Origin: Desulfofundulus salinus
GTDB lineage: Bacteria; Bacillota; Desulfotomaculia; Desulfotomaculales; Desulfovirgulaceae
DNA: 64,000 nt
Reading direction: 5' to 3'
Assembly: GCF_003627965.1 (NCBI RefSeq)
Contig: NZ_RBWE01000001.1
Span: 2,647,637-2,711,636, forward strand
The translations under genes and the position numbers were made by a program. Shown here one piece after another: positions 1-7,962 of the stretch. The notes under the pieces are model-generated. The model had not been told where the DNA came from, searched no databases, and saw nothing but the letters and a program-made list of their open reading frames with translations. Every line of letters begins with the position of its first letter. Positions within the stretch are counted from its first letter, which is position 1.

Positions 1-1489
1 GCGCTGCCTGGGCAACCAGCTGCCCAACCGCAAGCATATTCCACACTTCCATTTCCTCTATGCTCCGGGCCCGGTATCCGGCCAGGTACGACCAATCCTC
101 AAAGAAGGCCAGGGCCTTTTCCAGGCCTTCCGCCGTACGGACGGGCCCCACATATTTCCCCATCACACTTTGTATTTCCTGACGCAAACGAGCTGCATCC
201 ACTTCAGGGGAACCGGCCAGTTCATGGCAGGAAAATTCCGGATGTCCATGGCGTCGCGGGGGCAGGCTGTTCACCCGCTCCACAATGCGACCTCCGAAAA
301 CCAGGCCGTCCAGCAGGGAATTGCTGGCCAGGCGGTTGGCGCCGTGTACTCCCTGGCAGGCCACCTCGCCGCAGGCGTAGAGCCCCTCAATACTGGTTTC
401 CCCATAAAGGTTGGTTTTTACTCCTCCCATCATGTAGTGGGCCGCCGGAGCCACGGGAATGGGGTCTTTGGTGACATCCAGCCCGTAAGAGGAGCAGGTG
501 CGGCTGATGGTGGGGAAACGCTGCTGGACCATGGCCGGGTCCAGGTGGGAAAGGTCGAGGAAAACCCTGTCTGATGCGGTACTGCCCATCTCCTTGAGCA
601 TGGCCCGCACCACCACGTCCCGGGGAGCCAGTTCCGCCAGTTCGTGATAACGGGGCATAAACCGTTCTCCGTAACGGTTCCGCAGGTAAGCACCCTCGCC
701 CCGCACGGCTTCGGAAATAAGAAAGGGAGGTGCTCCCGGCAGGCTCAAGACGGTGGGGTGGAATTGAATGAATTCCATATCCATAACTTCCGCGCCAGCC
801 CGCCAGGCCATGGCAATACCGTCCCCTGTGGCCACCAAGGGATTGGTGCTGTGTTCAAAAAGCTGGCCCAGCCCGCCGGTGGCCAGAACCACCGCCCTGC
901 CCCAGAAGACCTTGAGCTCCCCCGAGGAGCCGTCCAGGGCGAGCACGCCGTAACAGGTGTTATCCTGTACCAGAAGGTCCACCGCAAAATGGTTTTCCCG
1001 CACCTCAATATTTGGAGCCAGGCGTGCCTGCCCGGAAAGCACCCGCTGGATTTCCGCCCCCGTGGCATCCCCGGCAGCATGGAGAATGCGCCTCCGGCTG
1101 TGGGCCCCTTCCCGGGTAAGGGCCAGTTGACCGTTTTCCCGGTCAAACTGCGCCCCCATCTCGATCAACTCCCGCACCCTGCCGGGGCCCTCATTGACCA
1201 GCACACTCACCGCCTCGGGATCACAAAGCCCCGCCCCAGCGGCCAGGGTATCCTTTAGATGCAGGGCCGGAGAATCGGAATGACCCAGGGCGGCGGCAAT
1301 ACCTCCCTGGGCCTTATCGGTGTTGCTATCCTCCATGGTGTACTTGGTCAGCACTACCACCCGCCGGTTGAGACGGCTGGCTGCGTACGCAGTATACAAC
1401 CCGGCTATACCACTGCCCAGGATTACATAGTCCCAATTTTCCTGGGGCAGCTGCCGGGTATCGAAGTTGACCAGATATCTGCCGGTCAA
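1..1489 (-). CDS. nadB: L-aspartate oxidase (3' end outside window)
   Basis: FAD enzyme oxidising L-aspartate to iminoaspartate, the first step of de novo NAD synthesis; its product is used by NadA, encoded just upstream. The N-terminus shows the dinucleotide-binding pattern GSGIAGLYTA at about residues 24-33, then an AQGGIAAA stretch typical of the succinate dehydrogenase/aspartate oxidase family. The start is taken as TTG at 1489 because a GGAGGG ribosome site lies 6-8 bases upstream and the reading begins only 21 bases after nadA ends. About 496 codons are present and the stop codon lies beyond position 1. Codon and base use match the neighbours. The assignment rests on family motifs plus the nadA neighbour. 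Confidence 0.92.
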   Translation of the reverse strand, partial: MTGRYLVNFDTRQLPQENWDYVILGSGIAGLYTAYAASRLNRRVVVLTKYTMEDSNTDKAQGGIAAALGHSDSPALHLKDTLAAGAGLCDPEAVSVLVNEGPGRVRELIEMGAQFDRENGQLALTREGAHSRRRILHAAGDATGAEIQRVLSGQARLAPNIEVRENHFAVDLLVQDNTCYGVLALDGSSGELKVFWGRAVVLATGGLGQLFEHSTNPLVATGDGIAMAWRAGAEVMDMEFIQFHPTVLSLPGAPPFLISEAVRGEGAYLRNRYGERFMPRYHELAELAPRDVVVRAMLKEMGSTASDRVFLDLSHLDPAMVQQRFPTISRTCSSYGLDVTKDPIPVAPAAHYMMGGVKTNLYGETSIEGLYACGEVACQGVHGANRLASNSLLDGLVFGGRIVERVNSLPPRRHGHPEFSCHELAGSPEVDAARLRQEIQSVMGKYVGPVRTAEGLEKALAFFEDWSYLAGYRARSIEEMEVWNMLAVGQLVAQAA

Positions 1490-1510
1490 TTTTTGATCCC
1501 TCCTGTGGAA

Positions 1511-2434
1511 TCAGGTCACCGCCAGCATCCGTTCCAGGGAACGCAGTGCTTTTTCCCGGATCTCCGGCGGTACCGTCACCCGCGGCTCCAGGGTAACCAG
1601 TGCCCGGTGCACCTTTTCCAGGGTGGTGGCCTTCATGTTCGGACAAATTAACTTATCGGAAGCCAGGTAAAACTCCTTATCCGGGCATTGCTTGCGGAAC
1701 TGGTGTAAAATACCTGTTTCCGTACAGACAATAAATTCCCTGGCGTCACTTTCCCGGGCAAAGCGGATCATACCCGTGGTGCTGGCCACGGCATCAGCCA
1801 GGTCAATCACTTCCGGGCGGCATTCCGGGTGGACCAGCACCAAAGCGTTGGGATGGGCTTCCCTGGCGGCCAGCACATCTTCAGCAAACAGTTTGTCGTG
1901 GGTGTTGCAATAACCCTCCCAGAGGTGAATTTTCCGCCCCGTCTGCCTGGCCACGTATTGCCCCAGGTTCTCATCGGGGATGAAAAGTACCGGCCGGTCC
2001 TCCGGCAGCGAGGAAACAATCTTCACCGCATTGGCACTGGTGCAGCACACGTCGCTTTCGGCCTTAACGGCGGCCGAGGTATTCACATAGCAGACTACTA
2101 TGACCCCGGGGATTTCCTTTTTCCTCTCCCGCAGGGCTTCCACGGTCACCATATCGGCCATGGGACAGCCGGCTTTGATCTCGGGCAGGAGCACAATTTT
2201 GTCGGGAGACAAAATGGCCGCACTTTCGGCCATGAAGTGGACGCCGCAAAAAACAATGACTTCCGCGTCGGTTTTGGCGGCCTGCTGGGACAGTCCCAGA
2301 GAATCCCCCACAAAGTCGGCAATTTCCTGTACCTCCGGGCGCTGATAGACGTGGCTTAAAATTACAGCCCGTCGTTCTTTTTTCAATCGTTTAATTTCTT
2401 CAGATAAGTAACGAATTTTATCTTCATTAGACAT
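1511..2434 (-). CDS. nadA: Quinolinate synthase A
   Basis: Iron-sulfur enzyme condensing iminoaspartate with dihydroxyacetone phosphate to quinolinate, the second step of NAD synthesis. At 307 residues it has the usual length of the short NadA family. Visible family signatures include FCGVHFMAE (around residue 82), [12 protein letters not shown], a CCTSANAVK stretch and VHPECRPEV, which carry the cysteines expected to hold the [4Fe-4S] cluster, and a late CPNMK. The ATG at 2434 is preceded by AAGGAG at good spacing. It is first in an apparent nadA-nadB operon with a clear promoter at 2553-2582. nadC is not in this window. Confidence 0.96.
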   Translation of the reverse strand: MSNEDKIRYLSEEIKRLKKERRAVILSHVYQRPEVQEIADFVGDSLGLSQQAAKTDAEVIVFCGVHFMAESAAILSPDKIVLLPEIKAGCPMADMVTVEALRERKKEIPGVIVVCYVNTSAAVKAESDVCCTSANAVKIVSSLPEDRPVLFIPDENLGQYVARQTGRKIHLWEGYCNTHDKLFAEDVLAAREAHPNALVLVHPECRPEVIDLADAVASTTGMIRFARESDAREFIVCTETGILHQFRKQCPDKEFYLASDKLICPNMKATTLEKVHRALVTLEPRVTVPPEIREKALRSLERMLAVT

Positions 2435-2552
2435 AGTTTCACTCCTTAACCGTTTAAACCATGACTATTCAGAGCAAAAACCACATCCTACCATGGCGCC
2501 CACGGAAAAATAACCGCAAAAAGCAACCGAAAATGTCTACAATCATGAGATA

Positions 2553-2582
2553 ATTCTAACCACAGGCGTTGAGAATTGTCAA
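2553..2582 (-). promoter_or_regulatory. sigma-A promoter of nadA-nadB
   Basis: Read on the minus strand: TTGACA (2582-2577), an 18-base spacer, then TAGAAT (2558-2553). This leaves an untranslated leader of roughly 110 bases before the nadA ATG. No riboswitch was recognised in the leader. Confidence 0.75.
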
Positions 2583-2611
2583 GTGCCAGGTCGTTGCGGA
2601 AAATTTGACCC

Positions 2612-2639
2612 AAAACCGCCCTATACGGCGTTAGGGCGG
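2612..2639 (-). terminator. Probable terminator after panD
   Basis: A perfect 8-bp stem, CCGCCCTA and TAGGGCGG with an 8-base loop, is followed on the minus strand by TTTT. It lies about 50 bases after the panD stop and just before the nadA promoter, so it probably ends the pantothenate operon. Flanking AAATTT blocks extend the inverted repeat imperfectly. Confidence 0.5.
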
Positions 2640-2687
2640 GGTAAATTTGCTTTGTGCCGGGTCTTAACAACAAAAGGGGTGTCCGCT

Positions 2688-3071
2688 TTAGCCCACCTCT
2701 CCCGGTGCCTCCTCCCGCCGGATCTCCACCACCCGGTTCTGCCCGTCCACCATGACCACCGTGGGCGAAAAACCGGCCGCTTCCTCCGGGGTCATCATGG
2801 CATAGGAAATGATAATGATCGTGTCCCCGGGCTGCACCAGCCGGGCGGCGGCACCGTTAAGACAGATGACGCCGGAATCCCGGGGCCCGCTGATGACGTA
2901 GGTTTCAAACCGGGCCCCGTTGTTGTTGTTGACAACCTGCACCTTTTCGTGGGGTAAAATGCCGGCCGCTTCCAGCAGCGCCCGGTCAATGGTGATGCTG
3001 CCCATGTAGTTCAGGTTGGCGCCGGTTACAGTAGCCCGGTGAATTTTAGATTTGAAGAGCGTAATAAACAT
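2688..3071 (-). CDS. panD: Aspartate 1-decarboxylase
   Basis: Pyruvoyl enzyme making beta-alanine from aspartate for pantothenate and coenzyme A synthesis. The 127-residue protein has the normal length. The self-cleavage Gly24-Ser25 pair is present in NYMGSIT, and the early [10 protein letters not shown] and the [11 protein letters not shown] stretches are typical of PanD. The ATG at 3071 has a GGGAAGGGGG ribosome site. It is the last gene of the pan operon, 87 bases behind panC. The C-terminal tail after residue 115 is charged and variable, as usual in the family. Confidence 0.96.
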   Translation of the reverse strand: MFITLFKSKIHRATVTGANLNYMGSITIDRALLEAAGILPHEKVQVVNNNNGARFETYVISGPRDSGVICLNGAAARLVQPGDTIIIISYAMMTPEEAAGFSPTVVMVDGQNRVVEIRREEAPGEVG

Positions 3072-3158
3072 GCCAGCGTACCCCCTTCCCTTGAGGCGTT
3101 CGGCTTCCGGCCCGGCGGCCTTCTTCAGGTGGCGCCGGGCCGGACAGAAACTTTAGAT

Positions 3159-4019
3159 CTACAGCACCCCATCCGGGCTGCCGAGCACAAGGTTATCAAT
3201 TAACCGGGTAGAGCCAAAGCGTACGGCCAGGGCCAAAAGGACAGGCCCGTCAAGCCTGGACACCGGCTTCAAATCGGGAACTGACCGGATTTCCACGTAG
3301 TCGATCCGGGCCCGGGGCTCGGCGGCAATCATGCCGCGCACCAGTTCCACCAGCCGGCCTGCGTCCCGTTCCCCGGACTCGTAGGCCCGGCGGGCGGCAT
3401 CCAAACTCCTGGGGAGCACGGCTGCTGCCCGCCTTTCCTCCGGGCTCAGGTAAACGTTGCGGGAACTCATGGCCAGGCCGTCTTCCTCCCGCACCGTGGG
3501 CACCGTAACAATTTCCAGATCCATGTTCAGGTCTTCAACCATACGCCGGATTACCAGGGCCTGCTGGGCGTCTTTCTGACCGAAAAAGGCCCTGTCCGGG
3601 CGCACAATGTTGAACAGCTTGGTCACCACCGTGGCCACCCCCCGGAAGTGACCGGGCCGGGAAAGCCCGCAGAGGCATTCGGTGAGACCTTCGACATCGA
3701 CATGGGTGGCAAACCCGGATGGGTACATCTCCTCCACGGAAGGATGAAAGACCGCATCCACGCCCACTTCCCGCGCCAGGGACACATCCCGGTCCAGGTC
3801 CCGGGGGTAGCGGTCGTAATCCTCCCGCGGGCCGAACTGCAGCGGGTTGACGAAAATGCTGACCACCACCACATCACAGGCCTCTTTTGCCCGGCGCATG
3901 AGGGTGAGGTGACCCTCGTGGAAATAGCCCATGGTGGGGACAAATCCCACGGTCAGGCCCCGGGAACGAGCCTGGCGTACAAAATCCCGGATTTCTTTTA
4001 TCGTGCGGCAGATGAGCAA
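3159..4019 (-). CDS. panC: Pantothenate synthetase
   Basis: ATP-dependent ligation of pantoate and beta-alanine to pantothenate. The 286 residues include the nucleotide-binding TMGYFHEGH (residues 29-37, HIGH-like), FVNPLQFGP, FFGQKDAQQ and the KMSKS-equivalent SSRNVYLSPEER. The start is TTG at 4019, preceded by GGGGGAG seven bases upstream; no nearer ATG fits the family N-terminus. It lies 20 bases downstream of panB and so is probably cotranscribed. No anomalies were seen. Confidence 0.96.
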   Translation of the reverse strand: MLICRTIKEIRDFVRQARSRGLTVGFVPTMGYFHEGHLTLMRRAKEACDVVVVSIFVNPLQFGPREDYDRYPRDLDRDVSLAREVGVDAVFHPSVEEMYPSGFATHVDVEGLTECLCGLSRPGHFRGVATVVTKLFNIVRPDRAFFGQKDAQQALVIRRMVEDLNMDLEIVTVPTVREEDGLAMSSRNVYLSPEERRAAAVLPRSLDAARRAYESGERDAGRLVELVRGMIAAEPRARIDYVEIRSVPDLKPVSRLDGPVLLALAVRFGSTRLIDNLVLGSPDGVL

Positions 4020-4039
4020 GGGAACACTCCCCCTCTGGC

Positions 4040-4876
4040 TTAATACAATTTGCTCAGCACTTCCTCCGGCATGTCAAAACCATGCTCCGGGCCGGGGAAG
4101 GCGCCGCTCTGCACTTCCTCCCGGTAGGCCTTGAGCGCCCGGGCAATCTCTTCGTGGAGGCTGGCATAACGCTTGGCAAATTTGGGCGACTTCCCCAGGA
4201 ACATCCCCAGCAGATCGTGGGTCACCAGAACCTGCCCGTTGCAGTGGGGTCCCGCGCCTATGCCGATGGTGCATACCTCCAGGGTTTCGGTAAGCAGTTT
4301 GGCCAGGGGGACGGGTACACACTCCAGGACGATGGCAAAGACTCCTGCTTCCTGAATGGCCCGGGCGTCTTCAAGAAGTTTTTTTGCCTGGGCCTCGTCC
4401 TTGCCCTGCACCTTGTAACCGCCCATCTGGTGAATGGATTGGGGCGTCAAGCCCAGGTGGCCCATCACAGGAATGCCGCAGGACACCATAGCCCGGATGG
4501 TATCGGCCACCTCCTGGCCGCCCTCCAGCTTAACCGCCTGGGCGCCTCCTTCCTGCAGGATGCGGCCGGCGTTGCGCAGGGCCTCTTCCCGGGAAATGTG
4601 GTAGGACATAAAAGGCATGTCGCCGATCACCATAGCCCGCTTGACCCCCCGGGTGACGGCTTTAATGTGGTGAACCATATCGTCCATGGTCACGGGAATG
4701 GTGGACTCATAGCCCAGGACGGCATTACCCAGGGAATCTCCCACTAAAATGGCATCAATCCCCGCTTCATCCACCATCCTGGCCATGGGATAATCGTAGG
4801 CCGTGAGCATGGTAATTTTCCGGCCGGTATTTTTTGCTTCCCGGAAATACGCAGTGGTGACCCGCTGGTTACTCAT
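4040..4876 (-). CDS. panB: 3-methyl-2-oxobutanoate hydroxymethyltransferase
   Basis: Transfers a hydroxymethyl group from methylene-tetrahydrofolate to ketoisovalerate, giving ketopantoate. It has 278 residues. Family stretches are visible: KITMLTAYDYPMARM near the N-terminus, the metal-binding LVGDSLGN, GHLGLTPQS and the IGIGAGPHCNGQVLV motif. The ATG at 4876 has an AAGGAGG site 8 bases upstream and overlaps the stop of the upstream reductase-like gene (ATGA overlap), indicating translational coupling. It is the second gene of the pan operon. Its need for methylene-THF links it to the folate genes further along the window. Confidence 0.96.
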   Translation of the reverse strand: MSNQRVTTAYFREAKNTGRKITMLTAYDYPMARMVDEAGIDAILVGDSLGNAVLGYESTIPVTMDDMVHHIKAVTRGVKRAMVIGDMPFMSYHISREEALRNAGRILQEGGAQAVKLEGGQEVADTIRAMVSCGIPVMGHLGLTPQSIHQMGGYKVQGKDEAQAKKLLEDARAIQEAGVFAIVLECVPVPLAKLLTETLEVCTIGIGAGPHCNGQVLVTHDLLGMFLGKSPKFAKRYASLHEEIARALKAYREEVQSGAFPGPEHGFDMPEEVLSKLY

Positions 4877-5790
4877 GAGGATACCTCCTTGGATTTGGAT
4901 ACATCTTCACCATTGACCGAAGCCATAAATACCTCTTCCAGTTGCCGGGCCTGCACGGCATCAATGCTGCCCTTTTCCCTGGCCACCCGGATGGTGTATA
5001 ACCCCAGCAGGCGGTAGAGCCGGGACTCCCGGCTCCCCACCCGGTCCAGGGCCGGCAGGTGCCCGGCAATGGTGGGCACATCTCCCCGGGCCACCGGGCC
5101 CGTAAGGGCGTCCACCGGCCCCACCCGCCGGACATTGTTTATTGTGCCCCGCACCAGGGGATACAACGCCTCAAAAGCTTCCCTCCGGGAGATGCCAAAC
5201 TGGCCGTAAACGCTGGTCGCCAGGTGCATCAAAGACACCAGGTAGTTAGAAGCAATGCAGGCCGCCGCATGGTAAAGGGGCTTATCTTCAGCCTTGATGA
5301 TAAAGGCATGGCCTTGTAAGTCGTCAACCACCTGCCGGGCCACGGGAAGGGCCGCCTCATCCCCCTCCAGGGCGAAGTAGGACCCGGGGAGGTTTTCCCT
5401 GGCCCCCGCAACATCGGCAAAGGACTGTAACGGGTGGATGGATACGGCCAGGGCCCCGGCTTCCCGGACACCGCGCAGTTCACTGGATGCGTGGGCGCCG
5501 CTGGTGTGGGCCACCACCTGGCCGGAACGAAATCCCCCTTCCCGGGCAATAAGTTCCGACACCGGGGCAATCTCCCGGTCGGGCGTGGTAATAAAAACCA
5601 GATCGGCCTTTAGCGTTGCCTCACAAGGCCGGTCATAAGCACTGCAACCCAGGGACCGGGCCAGTTTTTGGGCCGACTCCGGACTCCTGCTGGCTACGGC
5701 CACCACGGGGTAACCCCGCTCCTTTAAAAGCAGGGCCAGGGCGCTGCCCACTTTACCGCAGCCCACTACTGCCACTGAAGGTTTATTCAT
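4873..5790 (-). CDS. DUF2520 Rossmann protein, candidate ketopantoate reductase (PanG-like)
   Basis: Reading is open from 6060, but the start is placed at the ATG at 5790: the attenuator lies upstream of it, GGTGGG precedes it, and the Rossmann motif VAVVGCGKVGSALALL follows directly. An N-terminal NAD(P)-binding domain (about 1-115) is followed by a helical C-terminal domain (about 150-290, DUF2520-type, with an AACIASNYLV stretch). Total length is 305 residues. It is the first gene of a panB-panC-panD operon that has no classical panE, so it very likely supplies ketopantoate reductase activity. From memory, PanG of Francisella is a non-PanE ketopantoate reductase of this kind. The family call is firm, the reaction is inferred from context. 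Confidence 0.72.
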   Translation of the reverse strand: MNKPSVAVVGCGKVGSALALLLKERGYPVVAVASRSPESAQKLARSLGCSAYDRPCEATLKADLVFITTPDREIAPVSELIAREGGFRSGQVVAHTSGAHASSELRGVREAGALAVSIHPLQSFADVAGARENLPGSYFALEGDEAALPVARQVVDDLQGHAFIIKAEDKPLYHAAACIASNYLVSLMHLATSVYGQFGISRREAFEALYPLVRGTINNVRRVGPVDALTGPVARGDVPTIAGHLPALDRVGSRESRLYRLLGLYTIRVAREKGSIDAVQARQLEEVFMASVNGEDVSKSKEVSS

Positions 5791-5851
5791 CAGTCCCACC
5801 CCAAATCCTAAATCCTGGTTCTGGCAAATAGATGCCCCGCACATTTTCAAT

Positions 5852-5879
5852 AAAAAAGCCTTCCGGGCACCCGAAAGGC
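5852..5879 (-). terminator. Attenuator terminator in the pan operon leader
   Basis: A GC-rich hairpin (about 9 bp, one A-C mismatch or G-U depending on strand, tetraloop) is followed on the minus strand by six T. It sits between the promoter at 6002-6031 and the first gene at 5790, so it can stop transcription before the operon. An upstream segment near 5905-5917 could pair with its 5' arm and act as antiterminator. Confidence 0.7.
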
Positions 5880-5995
5880 AGTCAATGTTCCTCTCACCTC
5901 CGTCTCGGTCCTTCCCGGCTCCAAGCGGCAAAACGTATTTAGTTTTAGAGGTACTCTTAATAAGAGGTATGGTTCCCGCGGGGATACCATCCCAT
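5880..5995 (-). ncRNA. Structured 5' leader of the pan operon (candidate regulatory RNA)
   Basis: The leader starts near 5995 and contains a hairpin at 5966-5988 (GGTAT pairing with ATACC, plus an inner CCC/GGG with an AACC bulge) and a second small hairpin at 5954-5966, then the attenuator. The position, a bulged hairpin in front of panBCD genes, fits the published pan RNA motif, but the match could not be tested here. This accounts for the gene-free stretch before the reductase-like gene. Confidence 0.5.
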
Positions 5996-6001
5996 GGATA
6001 A

Positions 6002-6031
6002 ATTTTAACATACGCTCTAGCAAAGAGACAA
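6002..6031 (-). promoter_or_regulatory. Promoter of the pan operon
   Basis: Minus strand: TTGTCT (6031-6026), an 18-base spacer ending in TGT, then TAAAAT (6007-6002), giving an extended -10 (TGnTAAAAT). Transcription would begin near 5995, about 205 bases before the first start codon. Confidence 0.6.
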
Positions 6032-6053
6032 CAAATTTTTGAAAAAGGTGGCT

Positions 6054-6090
6054 GAAACAAATAACACGCCTGAGTGAGTTTCAGGCGTGT
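6054..6090 (-). terminator. Terminator after the 62-residue membrane protein gene
   Basis: A perfect 10-bp stem ACACGCCTGA/TCAGGCGTGT with a 7-base loop is followed on the minus strand by TTATTTGTTT. It lies 45 bases after the stop at 6136. Confidence 0.7.
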
Positions 6091-6135
6091 ACATAACCGT
6101 GCCGGTTATCCTCTAGTTAAAGCATACGGCTTACT

Positions 6136-6324
6136 TTAGGCGATAATAATGGCGATACCCAGGATGAAGGCTAGAACAGCCAGGATAAACAATACGGGGC
6201 AAGCTACGATGCAATTGAAGATGGCCATAATACCGATGAGGATCAATGCGAGAGCTGCGATAAGGGCTCCTACAACTACGCCAGTAATTCTACAGGGTAA
6301 AGCGCCAGGACAGAAGATAGCCAT
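6136..6324 (-). CDS. Small hydrophobic protein, two membrane segments
   Basis: A 62-residue protein of unknown function. The ATG at 6324 is chosen over an upstream start at 6378 because GGAGG stands 8 bases before it. The sequence opens with a cysteine/proline stretch (FCPGALPCR), then a first hydrophobic segment (about residues 15-35), a short turn with two cysteines (FNCIVACP) and a second hydrophobic segment to the C-terminus. It is almost entirely hydrophobic and likely sits in the membrane. It is monocistronic, with its own terminator, between the pan operon and a divergent transporter gene. The three or four cysteines could be structural. No family was recognised. Confidence 0.6.
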   Translation of the reverse strand: MAIFCPGALPCRITGVVVGALIAALALILIGIMAIFNCIVACPVLFILAVLAFILGIAIIIA

Positions 6325-6523
6325 ACCGAATTCCTCCTCGTATGAATTCATGGGCATGCACCCGGGCACAGATTCCAATTACATAATATGAACCGCCAGG
6401 AAGTGATGTTACAACAATGTAAATATTATCCTTTCGAACTAAAATAACCTCATCCCCACCGACATTAAAAAAGTGCTTTTAACCCGTTGCCAGGCAGGGG
6501 TTTGGAGCTGAAAGAAGAATTAT

Positions 6524-7867
6524 TTGACCAGTAAATCCTGGCAGGTGGCAACGGACAAAATGCGCGATATCAGAGAGCAAATACATATCCCTATAGGACA
6601 GCTGGCTTTAATTCAATTGCTGGTACTGTTGCCGGCCTATTGTTTGCCGGCCGTCCTGCCCCTGGTGGAAAAACAGTGGGGGATCAGCCACGGGGAGGCC
6701 GGGATAATGGTGGCCGCCTTTCAGGCCGGGTACATTGCGGCAGCCCTGGTGGCCCTCCCCCTCACCGACCGCATTGACGCCCGCTATGTGATGGCCGGAG
6801 GAGCCATTTTATCGACTTTCACCCATACCCTCTTTCCCCTGCTGGCCCGGGATGCCTTATCGGGCACCCTGCTGCGGACGCTGGCCGGAGCGGGCCTGGG
6901 AGGCATCTACATGCCCGGGATCAAAGTCATTTCCCTGACCCCCAGATCCCGTGGCCGGGCAGTGGGTTTTTACGTTTCCTCCTACCTGGTGGGCACTTCC
7001 CTCTCCTTTGCCCTCACCGGGGCACTTACCGCTTTTTTTACATGGCAGGAGGCCTACCTGGCTCTGGCCGGGGTCAGCTTTGCGGCCATCGCCCTTTCTT
7101 TCTGGCTGTGGCGCCAACCGGGAACCGCCTTTTTACCCGGCACCCGGAAAGTAAAAATCCCGGCAAACAGTTCCGGGAGAGATGAAACACCCGGTCTTGC
7201 TTCGCAGACCGGGCCACCGGAACCGGCGCAGGGAATCCAGCAGGTTGAAACCAGCCAGCGTAACCTGGCCATGGTTCTGGTCATCCTGGCCTATGCGGCC
7301 CACATGTGGGAGATGTACGGGTTGCGTTCGTGGTTGACGCCCTTTCTTACCGTCGTTTTCGAAGACCGCTACGCCCAGGCCACTTCCCTGGCGGCCACCT
7401 TCACGGCCCTGTCGGTAATGCTGGGGGCTCCATCCACCCTGGCCGCCGGTTGGCTCTCAGATCGCCTGGGACGCACGGGCACGGCCCTGGCGATCATGCT
7501 CACCAGCGCCGCCTGTTCATTCACCATGGGCTGGCTGCTACCGGCACCGCTGTGGCTGTTGCTGCCGGTGGGCCTGGTTTACAGCTTGACTGTTACGGCG
7601 GACTCACCGATATTTTCCACCGGACTGGCGGAAATCGCCCCCCGGGAAAAACTGGGCCGTATCATGGCCTGGCAGACCTTTGTGGGTTATATTGCCGCCA
7701 CCGTGTCTCCCGCAGTTTTTGGGCTGATTCTTGACATTTATTCCGGTCCGGCCGGCTGGATCCTGGCTTTTTCCAGCCTTGGTGCCGGGGTGCTGGTTGG
7801 AGCGGCGCTAATGTTTTATCTTTCCTTCTTGCCGGCAAGCCGGGCCATGGGCGAAAGGCCGCGGTAG
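6524..7867 (+). CDS. MFS transporter
   Basis: Major facilitator superfamily permease, 447 residues with about 12 hydrophobic segments split by a charged cytoplasmic loop at roughly residues 205-245. The loop between segments 2 and 3 (LPLTDRIDAR) resembles the superfamily GxxxDRxGRR signature, and a second copy, GWLSDRLGRTG, is clear in the C-terminal half. The start is given as TTG at 6524; an in-frame ATG lies at 6557-6559 and neither has a strong ribosome site. It may be cotranscribed with the amidohydrolase 95 bases downstream, which suggests uptake or export of that enzyme's substrate or product. The substrate is unknown. Confidence 0.85.
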   Translation: MTSKSWQVATDKMRDIREQIHIPIGQLALIQLLVLLPAYCLPAVLPLVEKQWGISHGEAGIMVAAFQAGYIAAALVALPLTDRIDARYVMAGGAILSTFTHTLFPLLARDALSGTLLRTLAGAGLGGIYMPGIKVISLTPRSRGRAVGFYVSSYLVGTSLSFALTGALTAFFTWQEAYLALAGVSFAAIALSFWLWRQPGTAFLPGTRKVKIPANSSGRDETPGLASQTGPPEPAQGIQQVETSQRNLAMVLVILAYAAHMWEMYGLRSWLTPFLTVVFEDRYAQATSLAATFTALSVMLGAPSTLAAGWLSDRLGRTGTALAIMLTSAACSFTMGWLLPAPLWLLLPVGLVYSLTVTADSPIFSTGLAEIAPREKLGRIMAWQTFVGYIAATVSPAVFGLILDIYSGPAGWILAFSSLGAGVLVGAALMFYLSFLPASRAMGERPR

Positions 7868-7962
7868 GACACGTCCTGCTGTTACAGGCACCACTCACTC
7901 AGTTCATGCTATTATTGAGTCCCTGATCAATGCGTGCCTTAAAAAAGAAGTGAGGTTGCAAC

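Noticed and set aside
5791..6060. Upstream extension of the PanG-like protein
   Set aside because: The stretch contains the promoter, leader hairpins and an attenuator; the Rossmann motif begins right after the ATG at 5790.
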